DNA from: Pseudomonas chlororaphis | GTDB taxonomy: Bacteria > Pseudomonadota > Gammaproteobacteria > Pseudomonadales > Pseudomonadaceae | Direction of reading: 5' to 3' | Assembly: GCF_003731765.1 (NCBI RefSeq) | Contig: NZ_MOAL01000008.1 | Location: 62,001-126,000 of the forward strand | DNA: 64,000 nt | Shown: positions 50,096-58,659 of the stretch, one piece after another | How positions within the stretch are numbered: position 1 is the first letter of the stretch | Layout: every line of letters starts with the position of its first letter | Notes under the pieces: generated by a model | Seen by the model: only the letters and a program-made list of their open reading frames with translations | Database searches by the model: none | What the model was told of the DNA's origin: nothing | Made by a program: the position numbers and the translations under genes

Positions 50096-50971
50096 TCAGG
50101 TCTTGATCAGCAAGCCCTGGCCGGTCGGTAGGCTGGCAATGGCCACGCCCATGTTCGCCGCCCACTCATCCATGCCCTCTTTCTGCGGTTGGTAGCCATA
50201 GAAGGCGTAGTCATCGAGCAGCACGATCGCCCCTGGGACCAGACGGTCCCACAGGTAGTCCAGGGCCGCGACTTCCGGTTGGGTGCAGTTGAGGTCGATG
50301 TGCAGGAACGCAATGCGCTGCGCGTCGATCTGATCGAGGGTCCCGGGAATGCTGCCCTGAATCAGGATCGCCCCTGGCCACTCGGCGAAGTTCTGCTGCA
50401 CCGCTTCGAAGTTGGTGGTGTAGAAACCCGACGCGATCTCCTTGCGATTGCGCTCGGCCACGCCACCTTCCACTTCGGCATCCGAGAGCGAGCTTTCATC
50501 CAGACCGGCAAAGGTGTCCAGCAGGAAGAAGCGCTTGCCACTGTAGTTCCAGTCCAGGTCATGCATGATCGCCGAGCTCAGGAAGCCGCGGTTGACCCCG
50601 CACTCGACAAAATCGCCCTGCAGCTTGAACGCGGTTCTCGCCGCCCACAGGCCCATGTGCACGCGCCAGAACCATTGATAGTCGGCACCCGCCGCCTTCA
50701 CCCCACGGCCATACGCCGCCATGTAGGTGGGGTCGATCATAAAGTCATGGTTATGCCGGGACGCCAGGCCATCGTAGTGATAGGTGTCGGCGATCTTCGG
50801 CATCAGGGGGTTGTGGGTGGCCTTCTCCACATAGCGGGCATTGCCCTTGTAGGCACGCCCCTCGTTAAGCCCAAAACGCAGATAGTGCTGCGCCGGATCA
50901 AGGCCGGCCGCCTTAACATCCGGGTGCAGGTGCAGGTAGTGCTCGGCTGAAAAATCGTCGGGGAGCGACAT
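50096..50971 (-). CDS. TylF/MycF-like O-methyltransferase with N-terminal PDV motif
   Basis: A 291-residue SAM methyltransferase of the macrocin O-methyltransferase family. The core has FVECGVNRGFLSSAIM, FFLLDTFAGLDES, and the acidic metal/catalytic stretch LHIDLNCTQPEVAALDYLWDRLVPGAIVLLDDY. Residues 8-42 (YLHLHPDVKAAGLDPAQHYLRFG, EGR) form a module also seen at the ends of polysaccharide glycosyltransferases. This suggests methylation of a surface glycan rather than an antibiotic sugar. It stands alone, with no glycan gene neighbours. Confidence 0.82.
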   Translation of the reverse strand: MSLPDDFSAEHYLHLHPDVKAAGLDPAQHYLRFGLNEGRAYKGNARYVEKATHNPLMPKIADTYHYDGLASRHNHDFMIDPTYMAAYGRGVKAAGADYQWFWRVHMGLWAARTAFKLQGDFVECGVNRGFLSSAIMHDLDWNYSGKRFFLLDTFAGLDESSLSDAEVEGGVAERNRKEIASGFYTTNFEAVQQNFAEWPGAILIQGSIPGTLDQIDAQRIAFLHIDLNCTQPEVAALDYLWDRLVPGAIVLLDDYAFYGYQPQKEGMDEWAANMGVAIASLPTGQGLLIKT

Positions 50972-51133
50972 GGATTATCCCTATCTAGCGAGTGGAGTGG
51001 CGCCGGTGACTGACGTAGGGCAAGCGCCCCAGGCACGCAGAATACAGGCAAGGCTCGGCGCACTCCATCAGCGCGCACGAACCTTTACTCCAAACCGTTG
51101 GGGATGAGCCTCTAACGAGTCAGGCCAGGCCGA

Positions 51134-51676
51134 TCAGCCCTCCAGCGGGTTGATCTGGCGCCCAGCCTGCAAGGCCTTGGCCATCTGCAGGTGAGTCTCC
51201 AGCTTGGGCAGGGTTTCCTCGGCAAAGGCCTTGAGTTCAGGCACCTCGCTGGTTTGCGCCTGCTGCTGGATCTGCTCGATGGCCTCTTCGGTGGCCTTGA
51301 CCTGGCTGGCGGCATAGGCCGCGTCAAAACCTTCGCCTTCCGGCACCTGGGGCATCATCGCCTTGGCCTTGCTGGCCACCTCTTCCCGAGGGGCCACGGG
51401 CAAGTCGAGCTTCTTGGCGATTTTGGCCAGGTGCTGGTTGGCGGTGGTGCGGTCGTTGATCACCTGGATGGTGTAATCCTTGACCTCTTTGGAAGAGGTT
51501 TTCTGATGAGCCTGGCGACTGGCTTCAATATCAGCCATGGCCTGGGCCGACGCTTCGTCGATAAAGGCCGCAGGCGACTGGGCGAACGCGCTGCCGGCAC
51601 TCAAGCCCAGCAACAGCGCCAAGGCTGTACGGCACAAGGACGGGCTCCACGAGTGGGAGTTTCTGGAGTCGGTCAT
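51134..51676 (-). CDS. DUF4142 exported protein
   Basis: A 180-residue periplasmic protein. The signal peptide (TALALLLGLSAGSAFAQ) ends near residue 33. The rest is helical with the DUF4142 pattern: FIDEASAQAMADIEASRQAHQK, DYTIQVINDRTTANQHLAKIAKKL, AETLPKLETHLQMAKAL. The family is ferritin-like in predicted fold and often stress-induced; function unknown. ATG 51676 has an AAGAGGAAGAG ribosome binding site. Confidence 0.85.
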   Translation of the reverse strand: MTDSRNSHSWSPSLCRTALALLLGLSAGSAFAQSPAAFIDEASAQAMADIEASRQAHQKTSSKEVKDYTIQVINDRTTANQHLAKIAKKLDLPVAPREEVASKAKAMMPQVPEGEGFDAAYAASQVKATEEAIEQIQQQAQTSEVPELKAFAEETLPKLETHLQMAKALQAGRQINPLEG

Positions 51677-51805
51677 GATTCTCTTCCTCTTGGCCATTGG
51701 GGCTGCAACACGCAACACCCGCATGGACTGGGAAACGCCCAACCGGAAAAGGTTTAGAAAAACCGCCTCCGACACGACGAACGGCCCCTGGCCTGTCGCC
51801 GTCGA

Positions 51806-53146
51806 TCAGCCTGATGTTGGCTCGCTGTAGCGTTGTTTCGCTGCACGCTTGGCGGCATACATGGCGTCATCGGCATGCTTGAACAACTGCTGCTCCTCAA
51901 CCCCGTGCTCAGGGTAAAGCGCCACGCCGATGCTTGGCAGCACGCTCAGCAATTGCCCCTCCAGACGCAAAGGTTCGCTGAGCACATGGCGCACTTTTTC
52001 GGCCACGATGCCAGCGTCCTCGGGCTGTTGCAGGTTCTCCAGAAGAATCACGAACTCGTCACCGCCGATACGCGCCACAGTGTCGGTGTCGCGCACGCAA
52101 CGCTTGAGCCGACTGGCCACAGCCTGCAACAACAGGTCGCCCACGCCATGGCCGAAGGTGTCGTTGACCTGCTTGAACTGGTCGAGATCGACATACAGCA
52201 AAGCCATACGCCCAGACTCACGCCGAGCCTGGACCAGGGCACGCCGGAGGCGCTCCTTGAGCAGCTCGCGGTTGGGCAGTTGGGTCAGTTGGTCATAATC
52301 GGCCAGGTATTGCAGCCGCGCATGCAGGCGTTTGCGCTCGATGGCCGTGGTCAACTGGGCCCCGACAAAATACAGCAGCTCTTGGTCCTGCTCGGTGTAG
52401 CACTGATCCCCCGAGGTGCTTTTGACGATCAGGGCGCCGATGGTGCCCTTCTGCGAATTGAGCGGCACCCCCAGCCAACAGGGGCGGCAGCCGGCCTCGT
52501 CGAGCGGCTGCGCTTCGGGCTTGAGCAGCACCGGCAGACCGCTGCGCAGCACTTGGTCACAGAGCTGGCCGGTAACGCTGTCGGCGTGGTCCGGACGGGT
52601 TTCGCTGTCATCCACATGGTAGGGAAAGCTCAACTGCTGGCAGTGCTCGTCGTACAGCGCCACAGAGAAATTCAACGCGGGCAGCCACTCGCCAATGATC
52701 CGGTGAACCCGCTGGAACAGCGCCAGCAAATCCTCGGTGGCATTGGCCGCCTCGGAGATGGCGTACAACGCTGCCTGCTTCGACTCCGCCTGCTTACGCT
52801 CGGTGATGTCCCTGGCCACGGCGATTCGCAACTGGTCGACCTCGGACCAGCGCGCCGACCAGAGAATATGGGCCACCCGCCCGTCCTTGCGCAGGTAACG
52901 ATTCTCGAAGTTGGGCATCGGCGCCCCGGCCATGATTTCCCGAGCCGCCTGCAGGGTGCGCTGGCGATCCGCCGGGTGCACCAGCTCGATCATCGGCCGG
53001 CCGATCAATTCCTCGGGGGTGTAACCGAAGATCCGCTCGCAGGCGGCACTGACAAAGACAAAACGGCCCTGCGCATCCACCGCACACACGGCATCCAGAA
53101 GCAGGTCGATAAAGCTGGCCAGGGGTGCGGAGTTCTTGCTTGCCAT
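51806..53146 (-). CDS. PAS-GAF-GGDEF diguanylate cyclase
   Basis: A 446-residue cytoplasmic signalling protein. A PAS domain (about residues 8-120, with VCAVDAQGRFVFVSAACERIFGYTPEELIGR and ARDITERKQ) precedes a GAF domain (about 130-270) and a GGDEF domain. The catalytic GGDEF motif is intact and the I-site RDTD is five residues upstream. No EAL domain follows. It should synthesise c-di-GMP in response to an internal cue, perhaps redox or ligand through PAS/GAF. Confidence 0.92.
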   Translation of the reverse strand: MASKNSAPLASFIDLLLDAVCAVDAQGRFVFVSAACERIFGYTPEELIGRPMIELVHPADRQRTLQAAREIMAGAPMPNFENRYLRKDGRVAHILWSARWSEVDQLRIAVARDITERKQAESKQAALYAISEAANATEDLLALFQRVHRIIGEWLPALNFSVALYDEHCQQLSFPYHVDDSETRPDHADSVTGQLCDQVLRSGLPVLLKPEAQPLDEAGCRPCWLGVPLNSQKGTIGALIVKSTSGDQCYTEQDQELLYFVGAQLTTAIERKRLHARLQYLADYDQLTQLPNRELLKERLRRALVQARRESGRMALLYVDLDQFKQVNDTFGHGVGDLLLQAVASRLKRCVRDTDTVARIGGDEFVILLENLQQPEDAGIVAEKVRHVLSEPLRLEGQLLSVLPSIGVALYPEHGVEEQQLFKHADDAMYAAKRAAKQRYSEPTSG

Positions 53147-53365
53147 CGGGAAAAGAGACTGCCCATGAAAATGATGCACGAGTATCAATCCCTGACGCAG
53201 GTCCAACGGTGGTCACCGTTGACGGTTCGCGGCCGCCGCCCTGCGGCCGCTGTATGCCTTGATGAGAGGCAGGAGATTCTGCACGATTGCGCCCGGCGAC
53301 CACCAGCGGCGTTCGTCAGGCCGAGCGCGAACCTAGTGGAACAGCCCCCTAAACGGGGATAACGG

Positions 53366-54106
53366 CTAGAGGCTCTGGAACCCCTGGGGCAGGACATAGC
53401 GCTGGCCATCATAACGCAAGGTGGTCAGCACCGGCTTGGCGGTCACGCTGCGGGACTGGCATTGCTCACCCTGGCCTTTGCCCGTGGTGGTGAGAGTGAC
53501 CGAGCGCACGATCAGGTCGGCATAACCGTGGCTGCGGGTCTTGGCGATGTCCAGGGTACGGGTGGTTTCCGTGCGTTCGCCGGCGCAGTTACCGTCCCAT
53601 TCGCCGCTGTAGGAATAGGCCAAGAACTTGTCCATTACCGGGCGCAGGTTCTCGCCCTCCCGCACATAGAGGTTCAACGAGACTTGATCCATGGGGTTGA
53701 CCCGGGACGAACCCTTGAACGAAGCACGCACGCCAAAGGCGCGGACCTGTGGGGCCAGTTGATAGCGCCCGGTGTCGAGGGTCAGGCTCTCCAAACCCAC
53801 GGCGTCGGACATAAAGGCCGACGGTTGCTGGTAGCGGGCCAGGGTCTTGCCGCTGGCGCTGTCCACCAGTGCCAAGCGGAGGTCATAGAGGCCGTCGTCC
53901 GAGGCATTGCCCAGAACGGGGTCGGGCTGCAATTCGGAGAGCACGGTGAGGGTTTGCCCAGGGAACGCCGGCCAATCCTTGCACAGCGCATAACCCGGCA
54001 GGGTCTGCGTGCGTTGCGGGGCCTGGCACTCGGCAACCGCCTGGGACGCGCTCGTCCACAGCCCGAATACGGCCAAAGAAGCGATCAAAGGGGATGGGAG
54101 GTTCAT
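53366..54106 (-). CDS. Conserved-type exported protein of unknown function
   Basis: A 246-residue protein with a signal peptide (cleaved after ASQAVA, near residue 24). The mature part has Cys pairs (ECQAPQ, ALCKDW, GNCAGE, EQCQSR) that could form two disulfides, and beta-rich sequence (LTLDTGRYQLAPQVRAFGVRASF). I do not recognise a named family. Flanks are a diguanylate cyclase and an alcohol dehydrogenase, neither informative. It is probably periplasmic. Confidence 0.7.
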   Translation of the reverse strand: MNLPSPLIASLAVFGLWTSASQAVAECQAPQRTQTLPGYALCKDWPAFPGQTLTVLSELQPDPVLGNASDDGLYDLRLALVDSASGKTLARYQQPSAFMSDAVGLESLTLDTGRYQLAPQVRAFGVRASFKGSSRVNPMDQVSLNLYVREGENLRPVMDKFLAYSYSGEWDGNCAGERTETTRTLDIAKTRSHGYADLIVRSVTLTTTGKGQGEQCQSRSVTAKPVLTTLRYDGQRYVLPQGFQSL

Positions 54107-54297
54107 TCACGGCTCCTTGTGATGGCGCGGCAGCGCACGCCTTTGAGGGCGCACTATCCTCCGCGATCACGCGGCGTTCAACCGTCCGTGAAGAGCAATC
54201 GGTATCAGCGAAACCAAGCCGCCCGATGCGGGCAGCTTGATTGGGGAAAGTTGACGCTGTGACTGACCAACCCGTGACAGCGCCAGAAGGCGAGCGG

Positions 54298-55446
54298 TTA
54301 AAACGCGCTGCGGAAAATCTCTTCAATCTGCCGCTGGTCCGCCGCCCGCGGGTTGGTCAAGCCACACGCGTCCTTCAACGCGTTGGTGGCCAGGACCGGA
54401 ATGTCCTGCAGCTTGGCACCCAGTTCACGCAACCCGGCGGGAATTTCCACGTCCTTGGCCAAGGTACGAATGGCGGTGATCGCCGCTTGCGCGCCCTCTT
54501 CCGGGCTGAAGCCGCGAATGTCGGCGCCCATGGCATGGGCCACGTCCGTCAACCGATCGGCACACACCATCGCGTTAAAACTCTGCACATGGGGCAGCAG
54601 CACGGCGTTGCACACGCCGTGGGGCAGGTCATAAAAACCGCCCAACTGGTGCGCCATAGCGTGCACAAACCCCAGGGACGCATTGTTGAACGCCATGCCC
54701 GCCAGGAACTGCGCATACGCCATGTTTTCCCGCGCAACCAGGTCGCTGCCATCACGAACAGCTTCCCGCAGGTTGTTGCTGATCATGCCAATGGCCTTCA
54801 GCGCACAGGCATCAGTGATCGGGTTGGCTGCCGTGGACACGTAGGCCTCGATCGCATGGGTCAGGGCATCCATGCCGGTGGCGGCGGTCAGTCCCTTGGG
54901 CATGGCCACCATCAGCGCCGGGTCGTTGACCGACAGCAGGGGCGTAACGTTGCGGTCGACAATGGCCATTTTCACGTGGCGCGACTCGTCGGTGATGATG
55001 CAAAAACGGGTCATCTCGCTGGCAGTGCCGGCGGTGGTGTTGATGGCGATCAGCGGCAGTTGGGGTTTGCTGGAGCGGTCGACACCTTCGTAGTCGCGGA
55101 TATGCCCGCCGTTGGTGGCACACAGGGCAATGCCCTTGGCGCAGTCATGGGGCGAACCGCCGCCCAGGGAAATCACGAAGTCGCACTGGCCTTGCTGCAA
55201 CTGCGCCAGGCCCTGCTCGACGTTGTCGATACTCGGGTTGGGTTTGGCGCCGTCGAACACCAGGCTGTCGATGTCCTGCATGGCCAGCTTTTCGGCCACC
55301 ATGCTCGCTACCCCAGCCTTGGCCAGCCCAGCGTCGGTGACAATCAGCGCCTTGCGGAACCCGTAGTTGCGGATCGCGATCATCGCCTCGTCGAGACAGC
55401 CGTTGCCCATGATGTTGACGGCGGGAATAAAGAAGGTGCTGCTCAT
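54298..55446 (-). CDS. Iron-containing alcohol dehydrogenase (YiaY/ErcA-like)
   Basis: A 382-residue group III NAD(P)-dependent alcohol dehydrogenase. The NAD-binding GGGSPHDCAKGIA motif, TAGTASEMTRF, and metal ligand region (THAIEAYVSTAANP, FVHAMAHQLGGFYDLPHGVCNAVLLPHV) are all conserved. YiaY and ErcA are the nearest named relatives; ErcA helps regulate ethanol oxidation in P. aeruginosa, but no exa or erb genes are here, so only the family is assigned. Confidence 0.9.
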   Translation of the reverse strand: MSSTFFIPAVNIMGNGCLDEAMIAIRNYGFRKALIVTDAGLAKAGVASMVAEKLAMQDIDSLVFDGAKPNPSIDNVEQGLAQLQQGQCDFVISLGGGSPHDCAKGIALCATNGGHIRDYEGVDRSSKPQLPLIAINTTAGTASEMTRFCIITDESRHVKMAIVDRNVTPLLSVNDPALMVAMPKGLTAATGMDALTHAIEAYVSTAANPITDACALKAIGMISNNLREAVRDGSDLVARENMAYAQFLAGMAFNNASLGFVHAMAHQLGGFYDLPHGVCNAVLLPHVQSFNAMVCADRLTDVAHAMGADIRGFSPEEGAQAAITAIRTLAKDVEIPAGLRELGAKLQDIPVLATNALKDACGLTNPRAADQRQIEEIFRSAF

Positions 55447-55602
55447 GGAAAATCCTCTTGGCTGACGCCGAATCTGCGAGGCCGATTCAGCAAACGCGCA
55501 CAGGATCGACCCATCAGTCAGCCTCGATCTTGATCTGGCTCAAGGGTCTGTCGTGATAAAGTCTGCGCCCTGCAACCCTCTGCCTTGAGACGACAACACG
55601 CG

Positions 55603-56622
55603 ATGACGGATTTCCAGGAATTTGATGCCAGCCTTGAAGACTGGACAGCCTTGCGCACCCGCCTGCCGATTGCCGGTCTGCTGATCGGCAATGGCGCCAG
55701 CCGCGCCATCTGGGAGGACTTCGCCTATGACTCGCTGTTCGAGAACGCCCGCACTGTCGAGGAGAAGCCCCTCAGTCCATCGGAGCTGGCGGTGTTCGAC
55801 GCCCTGCAAACCCGCAGTTTCGAACAGGTGCTCGGCGCACTGAAAACCACCAGCCGGGTCAACAAGGCCCTGGCCGTCAGCTCGGCGGCACCGCGCAACC
55901 GCTACTACGCAATCAAGGAAGCGCTGATCAACACGGTGCACGCGGTGCATATTCCCTGGCGCTTGGTGGATACCGCCAGCCTGGCGCAGATCGGCCAGGA
56001 ACTGAGCCAGTACCGCACGGTGTTCAGCAGCAACTACGACCTGCTCAACCACTGGGCGATCCAGCAGGAAGGCGGGTCCATCAGCGACCTGTTCGAGGGC
56101 GAGGATGGGCGCTTCGAGATCGCCGCCAGCCACACCGACAAGACCCGTATGCTCTACCTGCACGGCGGCCTGCACCTGGTGCGCAACCTGGACGGCAGCG
56201 CACGCAAGCTGAGTTCCATTGAAGGCACCCTGCTGGGCAGTTTTGCCATCAATAACACCCTGAAGACCCTGGACGACGTGCCGCTGTTCGTCAGCGAAGG
56301 CCCGGTGGCGGACAAGCTCAAGACCATTCGCAGCTCCGACTACTTGTCGTTCTGCCACCAGCAACTGCTGGAGCACAGCGATGCCCTGTGCATCTTCGGC
56401 CACCACCTGGGGGAACAGGACAGCCACCTGGTGCAAGCGATTCGCCAGGCGCCGACCAAAACCCTGGCCATCTCCATCACTCAGCGCAACGCGGCCTTTA
56501 TCCAGCACCAGAAACGCCATTACGCGAAGCTGTTCGCGGGCCTGGGCATGACCCTGCATTTCTTTGATGCCAAGAGCCACGCCCTGGGCCGTGCGGACCT
56601 GGCGGTACCGGTCGAACGCTGA
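55603..56622 (+). CDS. DUF4917 family protein
   Basis: A 339-residue protein with the DUF4917 pattern: a glycine-rich N-terminal segment LLIGNGASRAIWEDFAYDSL, YRTVFSSNYDLLNHWAI in the middle, LYLHGGLHL, and a later IFGHHLGEQDSHLVQAI. The pattern GNGxS plus SNYD plus HG resembles SIR2-like NAD-binding folds used in several phage defence systems, but no defence partner lies beside it. Chromosomal and stand-alone; function unknown. ATG 55603 is used. Confidence 0.8.
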   Translation: MTDFQEFDASLEDWTALRTRLPIAGLLIGNGASRAIWEDFAYDSLFENARTVEEKPLSPSELAVFDALQTRSFEQVLGALKTTSRVNKALAVSSAAPRNRYYAIKEALINTVHAVHIPWRLVDTASLAQIGQELSQYRTVFSSNYDLLNHWAIQQEGGSISDLFEGEDGRFEIAASHTDKTRMLYLHGGLHLVRNLDGSARKLSSIEGTLLGSFAINNTLKTLDDVPLFVSEGPVADKLKTIRSSDYLSFCHQQLLEHSDALCIFGHHLGEQDSHLVQAIRQAPTKTLAISITQRNAAFIQHQKRHYAKLFAGLGMTLHFFDAKSHALGRADLAVPVER

Positions 56623-56648
56623 CCGGGCGCCCTGAGCCTCTGCTGCAA

Positions 56649-56674
56649 GGCACCACGCCGGTGGTGCCTGTTTT
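56649..56674 (+). terminator. Terminator after the DUF4917 gene
   Basis: GGCACCAC-GCCG-GTGGTGCC, a perfect 8-bp stem, followed by TGTTTT. Confidence 0.8.
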
Positions 56675-56696
56675 CACGGGGCCGCCAAGGCCAGCG

Positions 56697-57041
56697 TCAG
56701 AGCGCCGGAGCGGTCTTGTCCTTGATTTGGGTGCTCGGGCCATTGGCCTTGACGCTGGCGATGCCTTTGTCCCGGGCGGCGTCCGAGGTGTACGACTCGC
56801 TGCTGCCGATCACCTGATGATTGCCGGCCTTGAGGTTGAAGTACGGGTGGCCGTCCTTGGTGGTTTTCTTCTCATAACGCTCGTCCAGCGGGCTGTTGGC
56901 CTGCACCGAGGCGATGCCGTTCTCGGCGCTGCTGCGGGTGTCGTACAACTCGCTGGTGAGAATGGTCTCGGCATTGGCCGCCTTGAGCACAAAGCGGAAC
57001 TGACCCGTGCTGCTTTTTTTCAACTCGTACCATCCAGACAT
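56697..57041 (-). CDS. YegP-family DUF1508 protein
   Basis: A 114-residue protein with two tandem DUF1508 units (about 1-52 and 53-105): SGWYELKKSSTGQFRFVLKAANAETIL and DGHPYFNLKAGNHQVIGSSESY. Each is a short beta-alpha repeat. YegP-like proteins are small, abundant and often stress-induced, with no defined reaction. The ATG at 57041 fits the family N-terminus. Confidence 0.88.
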   Translation of the reverse strand: MSGWYELKKSSTGQFRFVLKAANAETILTSELYDTRSSAENGIASVQANSPLDERYEKKTTKDGHPYFNLKAGNHQVIGSSESYTSDAARDKGIASVKANGPSTQIKDKTAPAL

Positions 57042-57087
57042 GATGTAACTCCTGTGGGTTGATCGGGCATTGCGTGCGCTTTGACAG

Positions 57088-58515
57088 TTAAGACGCTGTG
57101 GGCGGTTTAGCCACCTGGGCCACGGCACCCGGTACGCCCCTGAGCAGCAGGCTGACCGAGGCCCAAGCCGCCAGCGAAGCCAGGGCCAGGAAACCCATCA
57201 CCGCCCGATAACCGTTGAGAAAGGCGCCCTGTATATCGTCCACCGGGGTGGCGGAGAAGTGGTGGTACAAACCCACCCCCAGGGCCAGACCCAGGCCGCC
57301 GCCGACATTGTGCAAGGTCATCAGCGAGCCCATGGCCACCGAACCCACGTCCTCGGGCACCGAAGACATCCCCAGTACCGTCGAGGGGCCAAGGATGCTG
57401 GCCCAGCCCAGGCCCATCAGCACAAAGGCGACCAGCAGGTAGGCCAAGGAAGTCTGACGATCGAAGCCGACCTGCAGCAGCGCTGAAAGGACAAACAACA
57501 GCAACCCGGTCTTGATCAACAAAGCCGGCCCCTGGCGATCCACCCAACGCCCCACCCACGGCGAGAGCAGCGCCACACCGAGGGTGGTGGGCAACAACAG
57601 CAATCCGGCCTCTTGCACGCTGGCGCCACGGATCAGGGCGAGGTACAGGGGCATGACGAAAAACGCCACGCAATAGAACAGCGCCAGGCCGAAACTGGCC
57701 ACGACGCCGGCGACAAAGCGCCGGTTGGCAAACAAATGCAGATCGATGATGGGGGCTGCGACGCGCTGTTCGACCCGGACAAACCCTGCCAGGGCCAACA
57801 AGGCCAGCGCGCCCAGGGCCAGGGTCGGCAACGCGGTCCAACCCCAGGCCGCGCCCTGGACGATCACCAACACCAGGCTCGGCAGGCCAATCAGCAGCAG
57901 GATCACCCCCAGCCCGTCCAGCCGGGCATTCGCCTGCGCCGCACGGGACTCATCGACGCTGAAGCTGCAGATGGCCAGGCTCAACAACACAAAGGGCACA
58001 TTGATCAGGAAAATCCACGGCCAGCCGAAAGCGCTGGTGATCACCCCGCCCAGCACCGGGCCGACGGCCAGGCCCACGCCATTGACCCCGAACAGCACGC
58101 CAAAGGCCTTGCCCTGTTCGGCGCTGTCAAAGGTGCTGGCGACAATGGCCCCCGAAGCGGTGTAGAGCACCGCACAGGCCAGGCCCTGGAAGACCCGGGC
58201 GACGATCAGCCACTGGATCTGGCTGGCCAGCCCGGCGCCCAGGGACGCCAGGCCAAAGACACTGAGGCCGATAAACAACACGCGCTTGCGGCCATGCAGG
58301 TCGGCCAGGCGCCCCACCAACACCATGAAGCTGGACAGAGCCAGGATAAAACCGTTGATCACCCATTGCAGGCTGTCCACCGAAGTGCCCAGGTCCGCCT
58401 GCAACGAAGGCAGTGCGGTGTTGACGATGGTGAAATCCACACAGCCGAGAAAACTGGCAATACTCACGCCGAACAACGCCCAGTGCTTGCGTTGCTGTTG
58501 CGTCAAAACCCCCAT
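57088..58515 (-). CDS. MFS drug exporter, DHA2 (EmrB/QacA) family
   Basis: A 475-residue exporter with 14 predicted helices. It has the DHA2 signatures LGCVDFTIVNTALPSLQADLG near the N-terminus and LYTASGAIVASTF, with motif C-type GVNGVGLAVGPVLGGVI. Likely a proton-coupled efflux pump for hydrophobic toxicants. No EmrA-like adaptor or regulator is adjacent. It starts at ATG 58515 (MGVLTQQQRKHW); the frame is open to 58650 but lacks support. Confidence 0.9.
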   Translation of the reverse strand: MGVLTQQQRKHWALFGVSIASFLGCVDFTIVNTALPSLQADLGTSVDSLQWVINGFILALSSFMVLVGRLADLHGRKRVLFIGLSVFGLASLGAGLASQIQWLIVARVFQGLACAVLYTASGAIVASTFDSAEQGKAFGVLFGVNGVGLAVGPVLGGVITSAFGWPWIFLINVPFVLLSLAICSFSVDESRAAQANARLDGLGVILLLIGLPSLVLVIVQGAAWGWTALPTLALGALALLALAGFVRVEQRVAAPIIDLHLFANRRFVAGVVASFGLALFYCVAFFVMPLYLALIRGASVQEAGLLLLPTTLGVALLSPWVGRWVDRQGPALLIKTGLLLFVLSALLQVGFDRQTSLAYLLVAFVLMGLGWASILGPSTVLGMSSVPEDVGSVAMGSLMTLHNVGGGLGLALGVGLYHHFSATPVDDIQGAFLNGYRAVMGFLALASLAAWASVSLLLRGVPGAVAQVAKPPTAS

Positions 58516-58659
58516 GGACACTCCCTTGTCAGCCCCAGATAAACCCTGGTTTGACGGCAAACGCCGCCACCTGGGCGTCACCTTATGCAGCCGACAAGAG
58601 CCTGTGAAATACCCTTTGCCTCTAAACGCCAAACTTAAAAACGTATGCAAAGGCCTGTA

